A stretch of 64,000 bases of DNA, taken from NCBI RefSeq assembly GCF_018873765.1, contig NC_057919.1:19446698-19510697 (forward strand), read 5' to 3'. A program made the position numbers and the translations under genes. The stretch comes from Telopea speciosissima (taxonomy: Eukaryota > Streptophyta > Magnoliopsida > Proteales > Proteaceae). Below the pieces are notes generated by a model. That model ran no database searches, was not told the origin of the DNA, and saw nothing but the letters and a program-made list of their open reading frames with translations. Positions 35,309 through 46,908 of this stretch are shown piece by piece. How positions within the stretch are numbered: position 1 is the first letter of the stretch; every line of letters starts with the position of its first letter.

Positions 35309-38300
35309 GGAGGGAGATAGTAGGCCCCAAGGAGAGTTGAACTCATAACCTCTCAAGTGGGATGTGTTAGTCCTTGCCAACTGAGCTACCCTCTTGGGGT
35401 TTTATGTGAACTAGGTTAACAGTTAATACTCAACCCAGAATGAGCTACATATAAGAACCTTTAGAGGAATAAAAAGGCTCTCATGAAAGCATAACCAAAG
35501 CAAGCAGGAAATAGGCTTTGACCAAACCAGTAGTTTCAATCAGGATATTTCTATCAGTTGGACACTGCGGTCAGCCAACACTTTAGCTTGATGAGTTGGC
35601 GTAGTCAGGAATCTCTAGGGATTTTTTTATGTGGGTTTTACCCTATTTTGTGGTCCTCCTTGAGGTCTCCCAATTTTTTTAAAACTTTATTTGCTGTTGT
35701 TGTTGTTGTACTATAGTCCCCATTCTCTCATTCTATCATCCAAATTTCTGTTACTTATAAAAAATAAATGAATAACATACTAGTTCAAAGGGGTATCCAG
35801 TGAACGTTAAGGATAGTGTACCAATCTGACTTATAGAACTCAGTCGGAGTACTAATTTACAAAAATCTAAAAATTTCTTAGCAGTCTAGAATAGAAACCA
35901 CGATGAAATGACCAGTTGTGTGATTCACTTTTCCTCAAAATTCTGAATAGGAATTGAGCACCAATGGAAATGGTAAAGCCTGCACTACTATTAGTATTGC
36001 AAAACTTGAAACAAAAGGAAAATAATTAGGAGACAGCCAGGGAAATTAAAAATCATAAAGGGACTACAAACTACCCAAAGAGATACCCATACTCAGCAGA
36101 GAATTTTTCACTGGTAACTGAATCCACCATTTGGACTGGTAAAAGAGAGATGTATTCACAAACAGATAAAAAGAGACAGGAAAGGAACAACTGAGAAAGT
36201 GTCATCTTATCTAGAAAAGAAGAGGAAAGATGTACAATCACTAATTACATGATGAAACTGATGAAACCTCTTCCTTAAATTTTATAGCTTCTTTATCAAG
36301 GAATTTGACTGAACAATAACTGGATTAAAATAAAGAGTGATGCCAGTGTAGTTAAAAATGTCAAGTAGTCTACTGATGAGTTGTTTTCATGCATACCAAT
36401 TCAGAAATATTGGGATGGAGGCAAAGGGCCAAAAGATGCAATTTATGGTCTGCAGGTGACAGGCCCAACCAAAGAGAATTAGTCAAGAGGTCTGAATGAC
36501 AGACTTAGAACAGAAACTGTGGCAAGGAAAGAACTAATTTTAGGTTCAGAACCCAAATCAATTAAAGGAATCTTAATCTCCCCTTTAATGCTTGTTCGAC
36601 ATCCAAACACTGCAAAAAGAATCTGCCAACAGAAAAGAAGAATATAATGGGAGCAATAAAATAACAGTATACAGGAGAAGAGAGAAGTATAATTAGATAA
36701 GAAAGATTTTGGGAAGAAGAAAATCTGCCAAAATAGTATCCCAATTTGTATCTCCAGCAGGTTTGGTTCCCGTCAGATGGGCCTGCTGGCCATGACCAGT
36801 CAAAACAAGGTTCACAATTTTCCTCCATTGCTGGAAATTGGTGATAGCTTCAAGCTTCTTCTCTGTGATTCGATTGGAAGATGAAGAAACAACTTCTGTA
36901 ACCAGATTCTGTTTTGTCTCATCACCCATGCTTCTTAGTAGAACAAGTGAGTAATAGCACTACCAGAAAAAAAAAATCAAGAGCACCACCAGAAAGAAAA
37001 AAATCAAGAACACCTCACTGCAACAGGAATCGAGAACTCTTCCAGCAAAATAAGATACGCCAAGCAAGACTGCCACTACGCAGAAAATTCTGCAGCCATC
37101 AATCCCAGTCGAATCACCATAAAACTCAGACCAAGCTAATCAGTAGCTTGCTGCCATAAAAATTCGCATAGCAGCACAAAAAAAAAAAATTGCTGAAATC
37201 TGCTCTATTTTTTTATTATTGAGTAGCAGATTTAATCCATCGCCCCAACAAACAAATCCACAAACTACGAACCAGCAAAGTTGAGGGGTGAAACCCCCTT
37301 TCCTTAAGATCGCAAGTTTCTGGTTAGGTTACCAGAAATCGCAAAGAATAGAAAGGAAAGAAGAAAAAAAAAAAGGAGAAAGAGGAGACTACGTGCTGCT
37401 GTGTACTAGTGCTAGTACCTCAGCTCTGATACCATGTAATGTATGAAATCAGAAAAGAGGAAGAAGAGAAGAGACGAAGGGAAGAAGGGAATGGAACAGC
37501 AGCCGCAGCTTTTTCTTATTATGTCACGATGGAAGGAATACAATATAAATAAGAAAATAGGGGTAGGGGAAAATCAGGAATAAACTCTAATAACAGAATA
37601 CTAAATCGAGACCCATAACGGATCTTGGTATTAGCATCAGATGCTAATACTGAGACCCATAGTAGGCCCCACTCGATACTTCTAACAAATTTGAATAGGT
37701 AGATTACTCAGGGATTACTTCGGGTAGTTTCCTTTTTATGGTATGTCTTATTTTTAGGGTTTTAGTTATTTTTCCCTTTTTACCCTTTTAGGGTATTCCC
37801 ATTATAAATAAAGAGGACCTCTATCATTAATGACAAGTCAAGTCATTCCCAAAACCTCTAATTCTCAACTTGGTATCAGAGCAAGGATGTCAAGTATTCG
37901 ACTCCTAGGAAGTGCATCGGGAGGGTTTTTCCCAACCATGTGATCTTGGCATGCACATGCAAGGGAGTGTTGATGTATAAATTGACACTGCCCTTCCTTA
38001 ATTTGAGCTTTTAGGTGGAACAGTAGAACATATCCCTAAATTATGTGCCAATTTATTGTCCATTTATCGTTTGACAATTGAATTGAACTATTCTGTTCAC
38101 TCTTTCTCTACTCATTGCTTGTTTCAGGATTTGGTGACGAGCGCAACAATTGGGTATGGTCTGGTCCGTGATGGTCTCTATTACTTGGACTCTACACAAA
38201 CAGTGCCCTCCCCTATTTCAACTCAAACCCTTTGTTCTGATAGTCCTCTGACAAAATTCCATCACTGACACCGTCGTTTAGGGCATCCATCTTTTCATAT

Positions 38301-41300
38301 TTTACGTTCTATGTTTCCTGATTTGGTTAAAATTTGTGGTTTGGAACAGCTTCATTGCGATGTGTGTGAATTTGCTAAACGCACTAGAAATTCTTATCCC
38401 ATTAGTGATGTTAAAAGTGATTTACCTTTTTCAATTATTCACTCTGATATATGGGCTCCTTCTACGACTGTTGATCGCAATGGTATTCGTTGGTTCATTA
38501 CATTTATTGATAATTACACACGTCTCACATGGGTTTACCTTCTCCACAATAAATCTGATGCCATCTCTTGTTTTTAGTCCTTCCATGCCATGCTTCTAAC
38601 ACAGTTTAATGCCACTATTCGGATCCTTCACAGTAATAATGGTACAGAATATATTGATGGTAAGTTTCAGCAGTACCTTGATTCCCATGCTTACTCTCCG
38701 TCTCGCCCAAACATCTTGTGTTAAGAAACCAGAACAAAATGGCATTCCCAAGATGGAAAAATTGTCATCTCCTTGACGTGACCCGTGCTTTGAAGTTCAC
38801 TACTTGTGTCCCTAAAACCTATTGAGGAGATGTTGTTCTTAATGTTGCATACCTTATTAATAGGGTGCCCTCTAGTGTCCTGAATTTTAAGACACCTCTT
38901 TCTTTTCTCCTAGACCCTACCATTGCTTCCTTCCTTCCTCCTAAAATATTTGGGTGTGCCTGCTTTGCCCATAACTCCTCTCCTTCCCAGTCTAAATTGG
39001 ATCCCCATGCTATTCGATGCATTTTCCTTGGTTACTCGGCCTCTCAAAAGGTTTACAAGTGATATCACCCTCCTTCTCGCCAACTCTATGTAACTAATAT
39101 CACCTTCCACAAGTCTGAACCATATTTCACGTCACCTCTTCAAGGGGAGAGTCTGGAGGAAGAGCCACCGTTAGTTCCTTTGACTATTGATAATCTCCTA
39201 ATTCAGGGGGAGCATACAATTGATAATGGTAAGGGGGAGACATTGGTTCAGCTTGTTAAGGATATGATAACCTACACTCGGAATAGATCCAAGAAAAAGG
39301 ACACCAAGGATGACCAACCATATCCCACTGTGGCGCCTCCACCAGATTCACCCTCCCCATCAGGTAACATTTCTCCTACATCTGATAGTGTGCCTAATGT
39401 TGCTAACCCTATGCATGATGACCGTCTCATTGCTATTAGAAAAGGAGTCCTCTTTCGTATAGAACATCCCATTTCCCATTTTTTTCTCTTATGAATCTTT
39501 ATTACTCTCCTATCGGGCCTTTATTTCCTCGTTGTCCTTTGTGTCTATTGCACAGGATTGGAAAGAAGCCATCAAAGATCCGAAGTAGAAGGCTGCCATG
39601 CTAGAAGAAATGCAGGCCTTAGACAAAAATGGTACCTAGGAACTTCTCCCTCGCCCTGAAGGGAAGAAGTTAGTTGGATGCAAATGAGTTTGAGCAAAGG
39701 GTAGATGGCACTCTTGAGAGATATAAGACACGTTTGGTTGCCAAGGGCTTCACCCAAACCTATAGGATCAATTATGAAGAGACCTTTGCACCTGTAGCAA
39801 ACATGAATTCTATTAGGGCATTACTGGCATGTGCTGCCAATCTTGGGTGGAACCTTCAACAATTGGATGTTAAGGACAAATTTTTAAATGGAAATCTACA
39901 GACATGCTTGGATGTAAGCCTACAGATTCTCCCATTGAAGTTAATCACCAGCTATACAGTGCCATGGGAGATCCTGTTGACATGGAACAATACCAAAGAC
40001 TTGTTGATCAATTGATCTATTTGTCCCATACTAGGACCTGATATTTCCTACACTATGGGCATTGTGAGTCAGTTCTTCCATGATCCCAAGACATCTCATC
40101 TTGAAGCCATGCACCGGATATTGAGGTATTTAAAATCTACCCCTGGGAAAGGTATTCTTTTTTCTAACAATGGGAATTTAAGACTGGAAGCATTTACTAA
40201 TGCCAATTGGGCTGGGCCTACTGATGATCGGAGATCTACTTTTGGGTATTGTTCCTTCCTTAGGGGTAACCTTGTCACATGGCGAAGCAAGAAACAGTCC
40301 GTTGTATCATGTTCTACTGTTGAAGCCGAATATTGTGTCATGGCATAAGGGATTTGTGAACTCATATGGCTTAAGGGACTGTTGAGTGATCTGGGAATTG
40401 TTTCTGAAGATCCTATGCACCTCTAATGTGATAACAAGGCTGCCATTAGCATTGCTCACAATCCAGTCTAGCATGACAGAACAAAGCATATTGAGATCAA
40501 CAAACACTTCATCAAAGAGAGGCTTGAACAAGGGATCATTTGTATTCCAATTGTTAATTCTGCTAATCAGCTATCTGATGTGTTTACAAAAGGTTTAAAT
40601 TGTAAGGTGTTTCATCCTCTTGTTTCCAAGTTGGGCATGTATGATATATTTGCACCAACTTGAGGGGCTGTGTTGAGATTCGTGAGGATAAGTTATCAAC
40701 ACCTTATTTGTAGGGTTTTAGTTATTTTTCCCTTTTTACCTTTTTAACCTTTTAGGACTGTAACCTTATTATAAATAAACAGGACCTCTGTCATTAATGA
40801 CAACTCAAGTCATTCCCTAAACCTCTGACTCTCAACTCTTAGTTTGTTAGGTGCTTCTTTGGGTTCTTTCCATTTTTAGATAGGTTTCTATTTCCATACA
40901 AGAGTCTTCTCTATTTATGCACTGTAATACGATAGTCGGTAGAAGAGTTCAAAATTGAATATTGAAATTGATAGCAAGCTCAAGAGAGTGATTGCGCATG
41001 TTTATGTCCTCTCTTCTCTCTCCCCCTGCAACTCTGATTCTTCCCATGTTTCCCCTCTTCTCTTAACCGGCCCTCCACCAATTTGGTATCAGAGCCGAAG
41101 GATCCATCTCCTTCCCAGTAATTTTGTTTCCACTTTACTGAGACCTAAGACTCATCCCCTTCCTCTATACACTCCCTTTCCTTCCCATAGTAATCCCACC
41201 CCATTCTTCGACTCCTCCCGAAATTTTCCCTAGTTACCGCCCAAAAAAACACCATCCCTGCAACTTTTCTCAGACCCTCACCCTATCCCTTTGATTCATA

Positions 41301-44300
41301 TTCTCTTCTTCCCTACCAGCCCCCACCCCTCTTCTCCTAACCGGCCCTCCACCACAGTTGCTCGATTATGTGTGGAATTGTCGGCAAAGGATGGTGTGGT
41401 GACTTCCATACCTATTTAAAATGAAGATAAAGATGTCTATGATTGGAGACCTCCTCATTGTATGAAATGTAAGGTTTTTGGTCATTCTTCTACCCAATAT
41501 GGTCAACAAGGGAGCTCAATGATTTGAAAGGAATGGAGGGTCAAGAAGAGTGGTCCAATCCAACATCAGGAAGTTACTAAAATTCAACATAAGATGACTG
41601 CATCGAATTATGGTATTAGTAGAGGTATTGTGATCTCAGGTGGTGCCTTGCATGTTCTGCAAGAAGGAGGTGGTGCCTAGCATGGTTTGGCGACTAGAGG
41701 TGATGCTTCATTTGGCGCCCAAGTTGAAATGTCTCATGTTTAAATTCAAATTTTGAATTTAAGTTTGAATTCAATCAAAAGGAGTAATCATGGTGAATCC
41801 TTGTTTAATCAAAATGGTAGAAATTTCCATAATGATATTACGAGAGGAGTAGTTTAATGCAAGGGGAATGATGTGACAACTATGAATGAAAATATGTTAG
41901 TTTGGAAGGGATTGAGGAGATATCGGCTGGAATTGAGGAAGTGATGGGGGATAATGTTCTCGAACAGCATTTCAGGATCAAGGAGGAATCGTCTTGATTT
42001 ATTGTGGAAGTGATGAGGGATAACATTTTTGAAAAATAATTTTGGGGAGATGGGATTCATGTCGAAGGAGACGTGTGAAGATACGAACTTTGAAGTTACA
42101 CAAGTTATGGGGGGAACATTTTATTGTGCTTTGTTGTCTAGAGAGGGATCTTATCCAGATGGAAAGCAAGTTATTCATTCAGATTTGGGCTAAATGTTAT
42201 CTTGGAATCTGTGGAAGTTGATGTTACGAGTGCAGAATTGGAGAATCAATCTTTTCCAGTAAATTTAGCGGAGGATCTTCCTTCACTAAATAAGGATATT
42301 GAAGCTAAAAAAAAAGATAAAGAAGTCCCCTCCATCTAGGGACCGATCTGGCTTGGAGCTTGAAGTTAGGAAGAATGCAGCAACAAGCCTTTAACCCTCC
42401 CTTTGGAGCCTCCATGCGATGTGTCCCTTGAGACCGACAGCTCCTCTGTTGCCTCTTCGGAAGAGCTGATAGAACTTTTGCCTCATGAAGTTAGTGTAGA
42501 TCATGGAATCTTCCTTCCTCCATATTAATGAATGGCGGCCTTCCTCTTCTGTCAGCCTCACCAAGGTTGGTATGACTGATCCTGAAGAACACTTGTACCC
42601 ATGACATGAAAAGTAGAGGCAAGCAGAGTCAAAGGCCGAGCCTCAACCAGAAAAGGGGGACAGACATGCCAATCGAAGCAGAGCAACTAAACACCCACTC
42701 TACCTTCATATACTCGCAAACCACAGAATGGGCATCGCCCTTCATCTCCCATTTTTGTCTCAGTAGAGTCTTTGAGTGGCATAGCGGACATGAAAACTTC
42801 TCCCATCGCATCAAACACCAGTTTAGGATTAAAGATCAGGTCCAGGATTCGAGTCAAACATCGACCTTCCCTCTCATCTCAGGGTCAGGCAAGGAATTCA
42901 ATCAAATGTTTGTTGTTCAATATCTCGACTGCTCAAGAAGTTGGACTAACTGCTCATGTTTCAGTGGGTTATAGTGTTTTTACAGCGAGATGGAGTCATC
43001 GCATTAGGTTCTCCCTGTACTATATGCGATCAGCAGACTAGAAAACTTGATGTTTTGTTTCTCATATAATCATTCTTGGCCTATATTGTTTGCTTTGTTC
43101 CCTTTGTTGGTAGTTATGTTTGTTTTCATTGGGGTACTCCCTGGGCTAGCCTACTTGGTTGATTGTATTTTTCTTCTTCTTTTAATATAATTTTTCCATT
43201 CCCCAAAAAATGGTATAAGACAAGTATGACTAACCTATATTTGCTGAGGGGGAAAAAAACCTGTCATCTAACTTAGCTTTGTCTTCTTCATATAACAAAT
43301 AGTTTTTTTTTTAGGGGGGGGGGGGGGGGAGGAGGGAGGGTTGATAGACCAAACACAAAATATAACACATATACATCTCAACAAATAAAACACGAAAAAA
43401 TTGCAGATATTTTTATAGCACTTCCGTCCTTGGTCCACGTAAAATGCAAAAAACTTTAGGTCTTGAACTTGTACTACTATCATTTTCATTTTGCTGGTAA
43501 ATCAGGTTGGCAATACTGACGCCAACTGGAATTGATTTCCTATAAGCTACAACATAGTTCCATTTATTTTGGGAGAGTGGTAGCGCAGTCACAGCGGGCA
43601 CCTTGTAAATGCCGTGTGCCAGCTCATCTGATGCTCAAATTTGGGTTGAAGTAGACCCCACCATCCTTTATCCATTCTACGTTTAGGCTGGTCTAGATCC
43701 GGATTCAGAATCAAAATGGCCTCTCATTTGATCAAGTGGTTGATTCTTCCCTGTTTTAAAGAATGTAATGTGTACCCACCACCTTTTATTCCTCTCTTTC
43801 CAAGTGGTTGATTCTTCCCTGTTTTAAAGAATGTCATGTGTACCCTCCACCTTTTATTCCTCTCTTTCCAAGTGGTTGATTCTTCCCTGTTTTAAAGAAT
43901 GTCATGTGTACCCACCACCTTTTATTCCTCTCTTTCCTCTTCTCTTTCCGAGGAAACATAGGAACAAGAATAACTAAGAAAAGGTCTGCAGAAAAACGCG
44001 AGGCAGGGTAGAGCACCATAATTTTATGGTCCACGTGGTCAGTTAGCCAAATTAATAACTAGGTACAACCTGGTCAGCTAGGCAACACATTGACAACAAT
44101 GATAGAAAGTACATCCACAAGGACCCGAAAGAACAAAAACACCATGCAACCTTAGCATGAATTGTGCCTTTTCGATGTACCTTTTCCTAGAAGGCATCCA
44201 TTCACTTACTCATTTTCTAGATTTATAAAAGAAAACTATTCAAATATGACAAACATTAATATCCTTTCCTGGTCATTCAGCCCTAGATCCTTCCAGCAGA

Positions 44301-46083
44301 TTTGGGACTCCATTTCCTTTGGCATTAAAAGCAAGCTTTCTTCAATCTCCTCTTGTTGTATTGATTTTCCAAGGAATAAGCAAATTGTTTTATCAAGGGG
44401 TCTTTCTCCCTCCATTCTCAGCCCTTCTCTGTTGTCCGAGGAAGTGGTTTTGCATTGTTAGCATTGTATTTGTTTTTTCTCTTCCCCTCTTTCAGGCCCC
44501 TTGTTTCTCCTTTCTCTTTGGTAATGAATTCTTTATTCACCCCGGGGGAAAAAAAAACTTTACCTCGTCCAAAAAGTTAGGACAGAGTATTTTCCAGACA
44601 TTTTAAAAAACACAGTCATCGTATTATTAAACTCTATGACAATATGATTATTTATGAAGTATCAAGTTGCAAGAACAATTATATCGGACACGGTGAGAGT
44701 TCTGCAAACCTAGCAAATTCAAGAAAATGGTCACTGCACCAGTTTAATAGCCCTCAAATACTCCAGGTTTTTCCTTTCATCAACTAAGACAATTTGTGAG
44801 TTAGGTTCCTCTATGCACAGACAGTGAAGGACACAGCATAACAAGGAGATGGTCATACATTTAAATCACACAAGCACCATAAACCTTGAGTTAAAACACA
44901 AAAAATGAGGCCAGTGGCATAGAGCAGCTCTTTATGAAAAAAAAAAAAAAAAAAGGCATAGAGCAGCTCAAAAACAATATAATAAAGCCAAAAACAACCA
45001 GAACTGGAGAACAAACAAAAAATTTCATGGCTTTTCTTGCAGAAACACAAGGAGGCATCTTCTAACAAAACTACGAAATCAGAATTTGTAAGCCAGTATG
45101 AAGCCATGGAGGGAGGGGAGGAGTCCAGCACATGAGTATGGTTCTTTTGATATCTCAAGCTACAACAGGCAATTTTTCAGGTTTCAAGTTGGTGGAAAAA
45201 CTGCACTACTCCACAAACAAGTAATTGCCACTGAACCTCAGAATTTGTCACCTTTGATATATGGGAAAACTGGGATATGGAACAACATACAACCCAACTG
45301 CACAAGCCTTATCCTAACTAAATAGGACGGATCCTGCTTCACTAAATAGGATTAGAGGGCAGACCTCAGCACAATTGTAAGGTTGCTCCATTGTGACCTA
45401 TTGGCAGTGGGTTAGAGTCGGGGAAACAGCCTCTCCGCGAAGTGGGGGTAAGACTCTGTACATTATGATCCTCTTCAGAACCCGCAGTGGCAGGGGACTC
45501 TTGCACTGGGTACGCCCTTTTATTTTACCCTGCTTCACTATTTATTTAATTATGTTATGTTCAGTTCGTCGTTAATGGTTGAAAAAAGTCATTTGATATA
45601 TATATGGTGATGCTAATACATCACAACTGTTGCAACTAGTCAAGTGTAGAAATCACAACTGCATGATTGACAACTTAACATGTGATCTAAATAATTGAAG
45701 ACAACAGAGATTAACGAAAATTTATGTAAGTGCATCTGACGCTAACCCTGTATCATTCCACAGATGACTACCAGACAAGAAAGGAACGAACATAAGAGCA
45801 TTGTTTACTGATAGAAATGCGAAGTGAAACCCTCACCTGTACTTGGAGCTGAAGTTGCTTTAGATATTCAATGGCTTCATCCAACATCGAGGCCTTGTCC
45901 GTCTGGAGCAAATAGAACGTTAAATTGATCACAGGAGAACCCTAGCGCAACGTACACTCACGCTAGAAGGGGAAAATAAAATAGTTGGTACCTTGTTAGA
46001 ATTGGGAATTAGGTTCTGCAAGGCTTTCATTTTCTCATTAATCCTACTCCGCCGCCTCTGTCCATCCAACATTTCCACGATTT

Positions 46084-46115
<32 letters not shown>

Positions 46116-46908
46116 CAACAGAAGAAAGAACAACTTTTCTCATCAATTTAAGAATTAGAGAATTAGGAGTAAAACCTTTTCGGACAAATTATGAACTTCA
46201 GCAGCTCTGCTTCTCTTCGAAGAAGAACGAGTTGGAGCTGACTTTGACGGTGCATCAGGCGCCTCAAGACCCTCCTACCATCAAACAGGACCGAGGGGTA
46301 TAGGATGCTACTAAATGAGTAGTGTGGTGATTGGGAAGCAAAATTGCAAGTAAATAAAGAAATATACATACAACTACCTCACTTTCGCAATCATAATCGT
46401 CGAGATCATTATCCGTGGGGACCTTTCTCCTCTTCAGTGATCCCGTTGCCTCAGCATCACAGTCACCACCAGCTCCAGCAGAAGTAGTTGTACTGGCGGT
46501 CTCCTTCAAATTAAAACCAGAAGAAGAGAGGATCAAGGAAGAAGAACCGACAGCGACGGAGGACTCGGCCGTGGAGCTTCCATCCCTGACCCGGCAGTCG
46601 GAATCGGGGACAAGAGCTGATCCGCATGGTCGGAGATGACTCTCCGGCAGAGACTCGTAGAATCTTGCGGTGGATGTAGTTTGCGAGGACGAAGAGAACA
46701 AAGGTGGAAGAGGAGCAGGAGAAGAGAAATGCATTTGTTTAGCTCTGTCGGTGGAGACGGAAGGAGAGGATGAAGAGTGAAGGAGATGATGGAGAAAAAG
46801 CGAGATTTCGTCTGATTCAACGAGCGAGGGACGAGGAGGAGGAGCAGCAGGAGCCGGCGGATGAGGTGGGGGTGAAGAGCAGGTGTGGTGGTCGTACATT
46901 TCCGCCAT
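33863..46908 (-). CDS. SPT: SPATULA/ALCATRAZ-like bHLH transcription factor
   Basis: Eight coding exons on the minus strand: 46378-46908, 46176-46274, 45992-46057, 45837-45902, 34599-34919, 34451-34520, 33996-34161 and 33863-33917. They join in frame to 457 aa, all with GT/AG borders. Residues 31-45 contain SDEISLFLHHLLHSS, the N-terminal amphipathic segment typical of SPATULA. KRRK near 159-162 is a likely nuclear signal. The bHLH spans about 197-256 (His205, Glu209, Arg213 in the basic region), followed by MLSMRNGLSLHPM, which separates SPT/ALC from phytochrome-interacting factors. No phytochrome-binding APB motif is present. SPATULA binds G-boxes with other bHLH factors (for example HECATE, INDEHISCENT) to pattern carpel margins and fruit. 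Intron 4 (34920-45836, 10.9 kb) is packed with retroelements; the other introns are 78-289 bp. Distinguishing SPT from ALC needs a tree. Confidence 0.9.
34966..34985 (+). mobile_element. Tail-only retroposon insertion, 20 bp, inside SPT intron 4
   Basis: The insert TTACCG plus A-rich AAT repeats is flanked by ATAATGAACTAATCTA at 34950-34965 and 34986-35001. It lies about 45 bp from the acceptor of exon 5 of the SPATULA-like gene. Confidence 0.7.
35099..35401 (-). mobile_element. Composite tRNA-derived SINE insertion in SPT intron 4
   Basis: On the minus strand the element begins near 35400 with GGGTAGCTCAGTTGGCAAGG, a tRNA-like A box, and has a B-box-like GAGTTCAACTC at 35333-35343. A long C-run and A-run follow at 35264-35309, then further sequence, then another A-run at 35101-35108. 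Flanks are TTATGTGAACTAGGT at 35084-35098 and 35402-35416. Positions 35129-35163 and 35196-35235 are inverted copies of each other. A nested 20-bp tail-only insertion (35101-35120) is flanked by CTAGGTAT at 35093-35100 and 35121-35128, so more than one event is likely. Confidence 0.65.
35417..36692. other. SPT intron 4, no internal feature recognised
   Basis: Intronic sequence on the gene strand. I see no domain and no structured repeat up to the copia gag at 36693. Confidence 0.4.
36693..36929 (-). pseudogene. copia gag N-terminus
   Basis: The 78-residue frame starts MGDETKQNLVTEVVSSSSN and continues RITEKKLEAITNFQQWRKI, a conserved opening of copia gag proteins of the UBN2 type. It runs out at the deletion breakpoint near 36693. 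It is on the same strand as the host gene but lies wholly within its intron. Confidence 0.75.
37422..37434 (-). other. Primer-binding site, initiator tRNA-Met type
   Basis: On the minus strand it reads TGGTATCAGAGCT and abuts the LTR end at 37435 with no spacer. Confidence 0.8.
37435..37687 (-). repeat. LTR of the truncated copia element (253 bp)
   Basis: TG...CA ends in the minus orientation, adjacent to the primer-binding site. No partner LTR is present in the window. Confidence 0.75.
37700..37867 (+). repeat. 5' LTR (outer end uncertain)
   Basis: From AGGGTTTTAGTTATTTTTCC to ATTCTCA it matches 40713-40834. The first 50-60 bp do not align with the 3' LTR, so the exact start is not known. 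Confidence 0.6.
37871..37882 (+). other. Primer-binding site, initiator tRNA-Met type
   Basis: Exact TGGTATCAGAGC, 3 bp inside the LTR end. Confidence 0.85.
38020..40640 (+). pseudogene. copia pol remnant (integrase, partial RT, RNase H)
   Basis: 38056-38360 is the GAG-pre-integrase region, with a stop before the HRRLGHPS motif at 38270. 38361-38700 is the integrase core, where the second catalytic Asp is replaced (HSNNGTEY near 38629 instead of a D before the N). 39674-39900 holds the RT start (LDVKDKFLNGN). The frame then shifts to a region after the RT active site (near 39905). 40040-40600 is RNase H ending VFTKGLN. The YVDD motif is absent. It cannot be active. Confidence 0.85.
40671..40834 (+). 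repeat. 3' LTR (164 bp)
   Basis: It begins TGTTGAGATTCGTG directly after the purine-rich TGAGGGGCTG and ends CTGACTCTCA. Confidence 0.8.
40845..41080 (+). repeat. Probable LTR fragment of another element
   Basis: It starts TGTTAGGTGC and ends CCACCAA just before a perfect primer-binding site at 41084-41096 (TGGTATCAGAGCC). The end region is related to 63436-63485. No coding domain of this element was found. Confidence 0.5.
41350..43215 (+). mobile_element. LINE remnant with ORF1 zinc knuckle, ORF2 missing
   Basis: The plus strand reads ARLCVELSAKDGV near 41359 and WRPPHCMKCKVFGHSST near 41443-41493, the C-terminal zinc knuckle (C-x2-C-x4-H) of plant L1 ORF1. A region resembling a 3' untranslated end finishes in CCATTCCCCAAAAAA at 43195-43209. 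No endonuclease or RT was recognised in between, so ORF2 is largely deleted. Confidence 0.55.
43733..43936 (+). repeat. Three tandem copies of a 68-bp unit
   Basis: Units start at 43733, 43801 and 43869 with CAAGTGGTTGATTCTTCCC. They differ at only a few positions, so the array is recent or homogenised. It lies in SPT intron 4. Confidence 0.95.
44230..44570 (+). mobile_element. Possible LINE 3' fragment
   Basis: An open stretch followed by T-rich sequence, AATGAATTC and CACCCCGGGGG plus A-tract at 44540-44563 resembles the end of a LINE. The coding similarity is too weak for certainty. Confidence 0.35.
44931..44954 (+). mobile_element. Tail-only retroposon insertion, 24 bp, inside SPT intron 4
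   Basis: TTTATG plus about 18 A is flanked by perfect 15-bp copies of GGCATAGAGCAGCTC at 44916-44930 and 44955-44969. Confidence 0.8.
45345..45528 (+). mobile_element. Au-type SINE with 12-bp target-site duplication, in SPT intron 4
   Basis: The element has the recognisable order of this plant SINE family: GCACAATTGTAAGGTTGC (A-box region, 45369), GGTTAGAGTCG (B-box region, 45410), GGAAACAGCCTCTCCGCG, and the end TTGCACTGGGTACGCCC with a T-rich tail. It is flanked by CCTGCTTCACTA at 45333-45344 and 45529-45540. It is antisense to the host gene. Confidence 0.9.
46085..46109. repeat. (GA)n microsatellite in SPT intron 2
   Basis: About twelve AG units lie between exon 3 and exon 2 of the SPATULA-like gene, in a 118-bp intron. 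Confidence 0.9.

Larger units (their letters stand above)
36693..37687 (-). mobile_element. Truncated copia element (5' LTR, leader, gag start) in SPT intron 4
   Basis: On the minus strand an LTR (37435-37687, TGTTAGAAGTATCG to CATTACA) is followed directly by a primer-binding site at 37422-37434, a leader of about 490 bp and a gag start at 36929. The gag frame ends near 36693 and no further copia domain follows, so gag beyond the N-terminus and all of pol are deleted. Confidence 0.8.
37700..40834 (+). mobile_element. Internally deleted copia element in SPT intron 4
   Basis: On the plus strand an LTR ending at 37867 is followed by a primer-binding site (37871-37882), integrase and partial RT/RNase H (38020-40640), a polypurine-like TGAGGGGCTG and the 3' LTR (40671-40834). 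Gag and protease are missing, and the middle of RT including the YVDD site is deleted near 39898. Stops are frequent. The outer end of the 5' LTR is diverged and uncertain. Confidence 0.85.

Noticed and set aside
35333..35400. A functional tRNA gene
   Set aside because: A and B boxes are recognisable, but the sequence does not form a complete cloverleaf and continues into homopolymer tails; a SINE head is the better reading.
42606..42974. 122-codon plus-strand frame in SPT intron 4
   Set aside because: It lies within a LINE remnant and shows no conserved motif of its own.
33863..46908. Assignment of the bHLH gene to phytochrome-interacting factors
   Set aside because: The bHLH is similar, but no APB phytochrome-binding motif is present and the MLSMRNGLSLHPM segment and SDEISLFL start fit SPATULA/ALCATRAZ.
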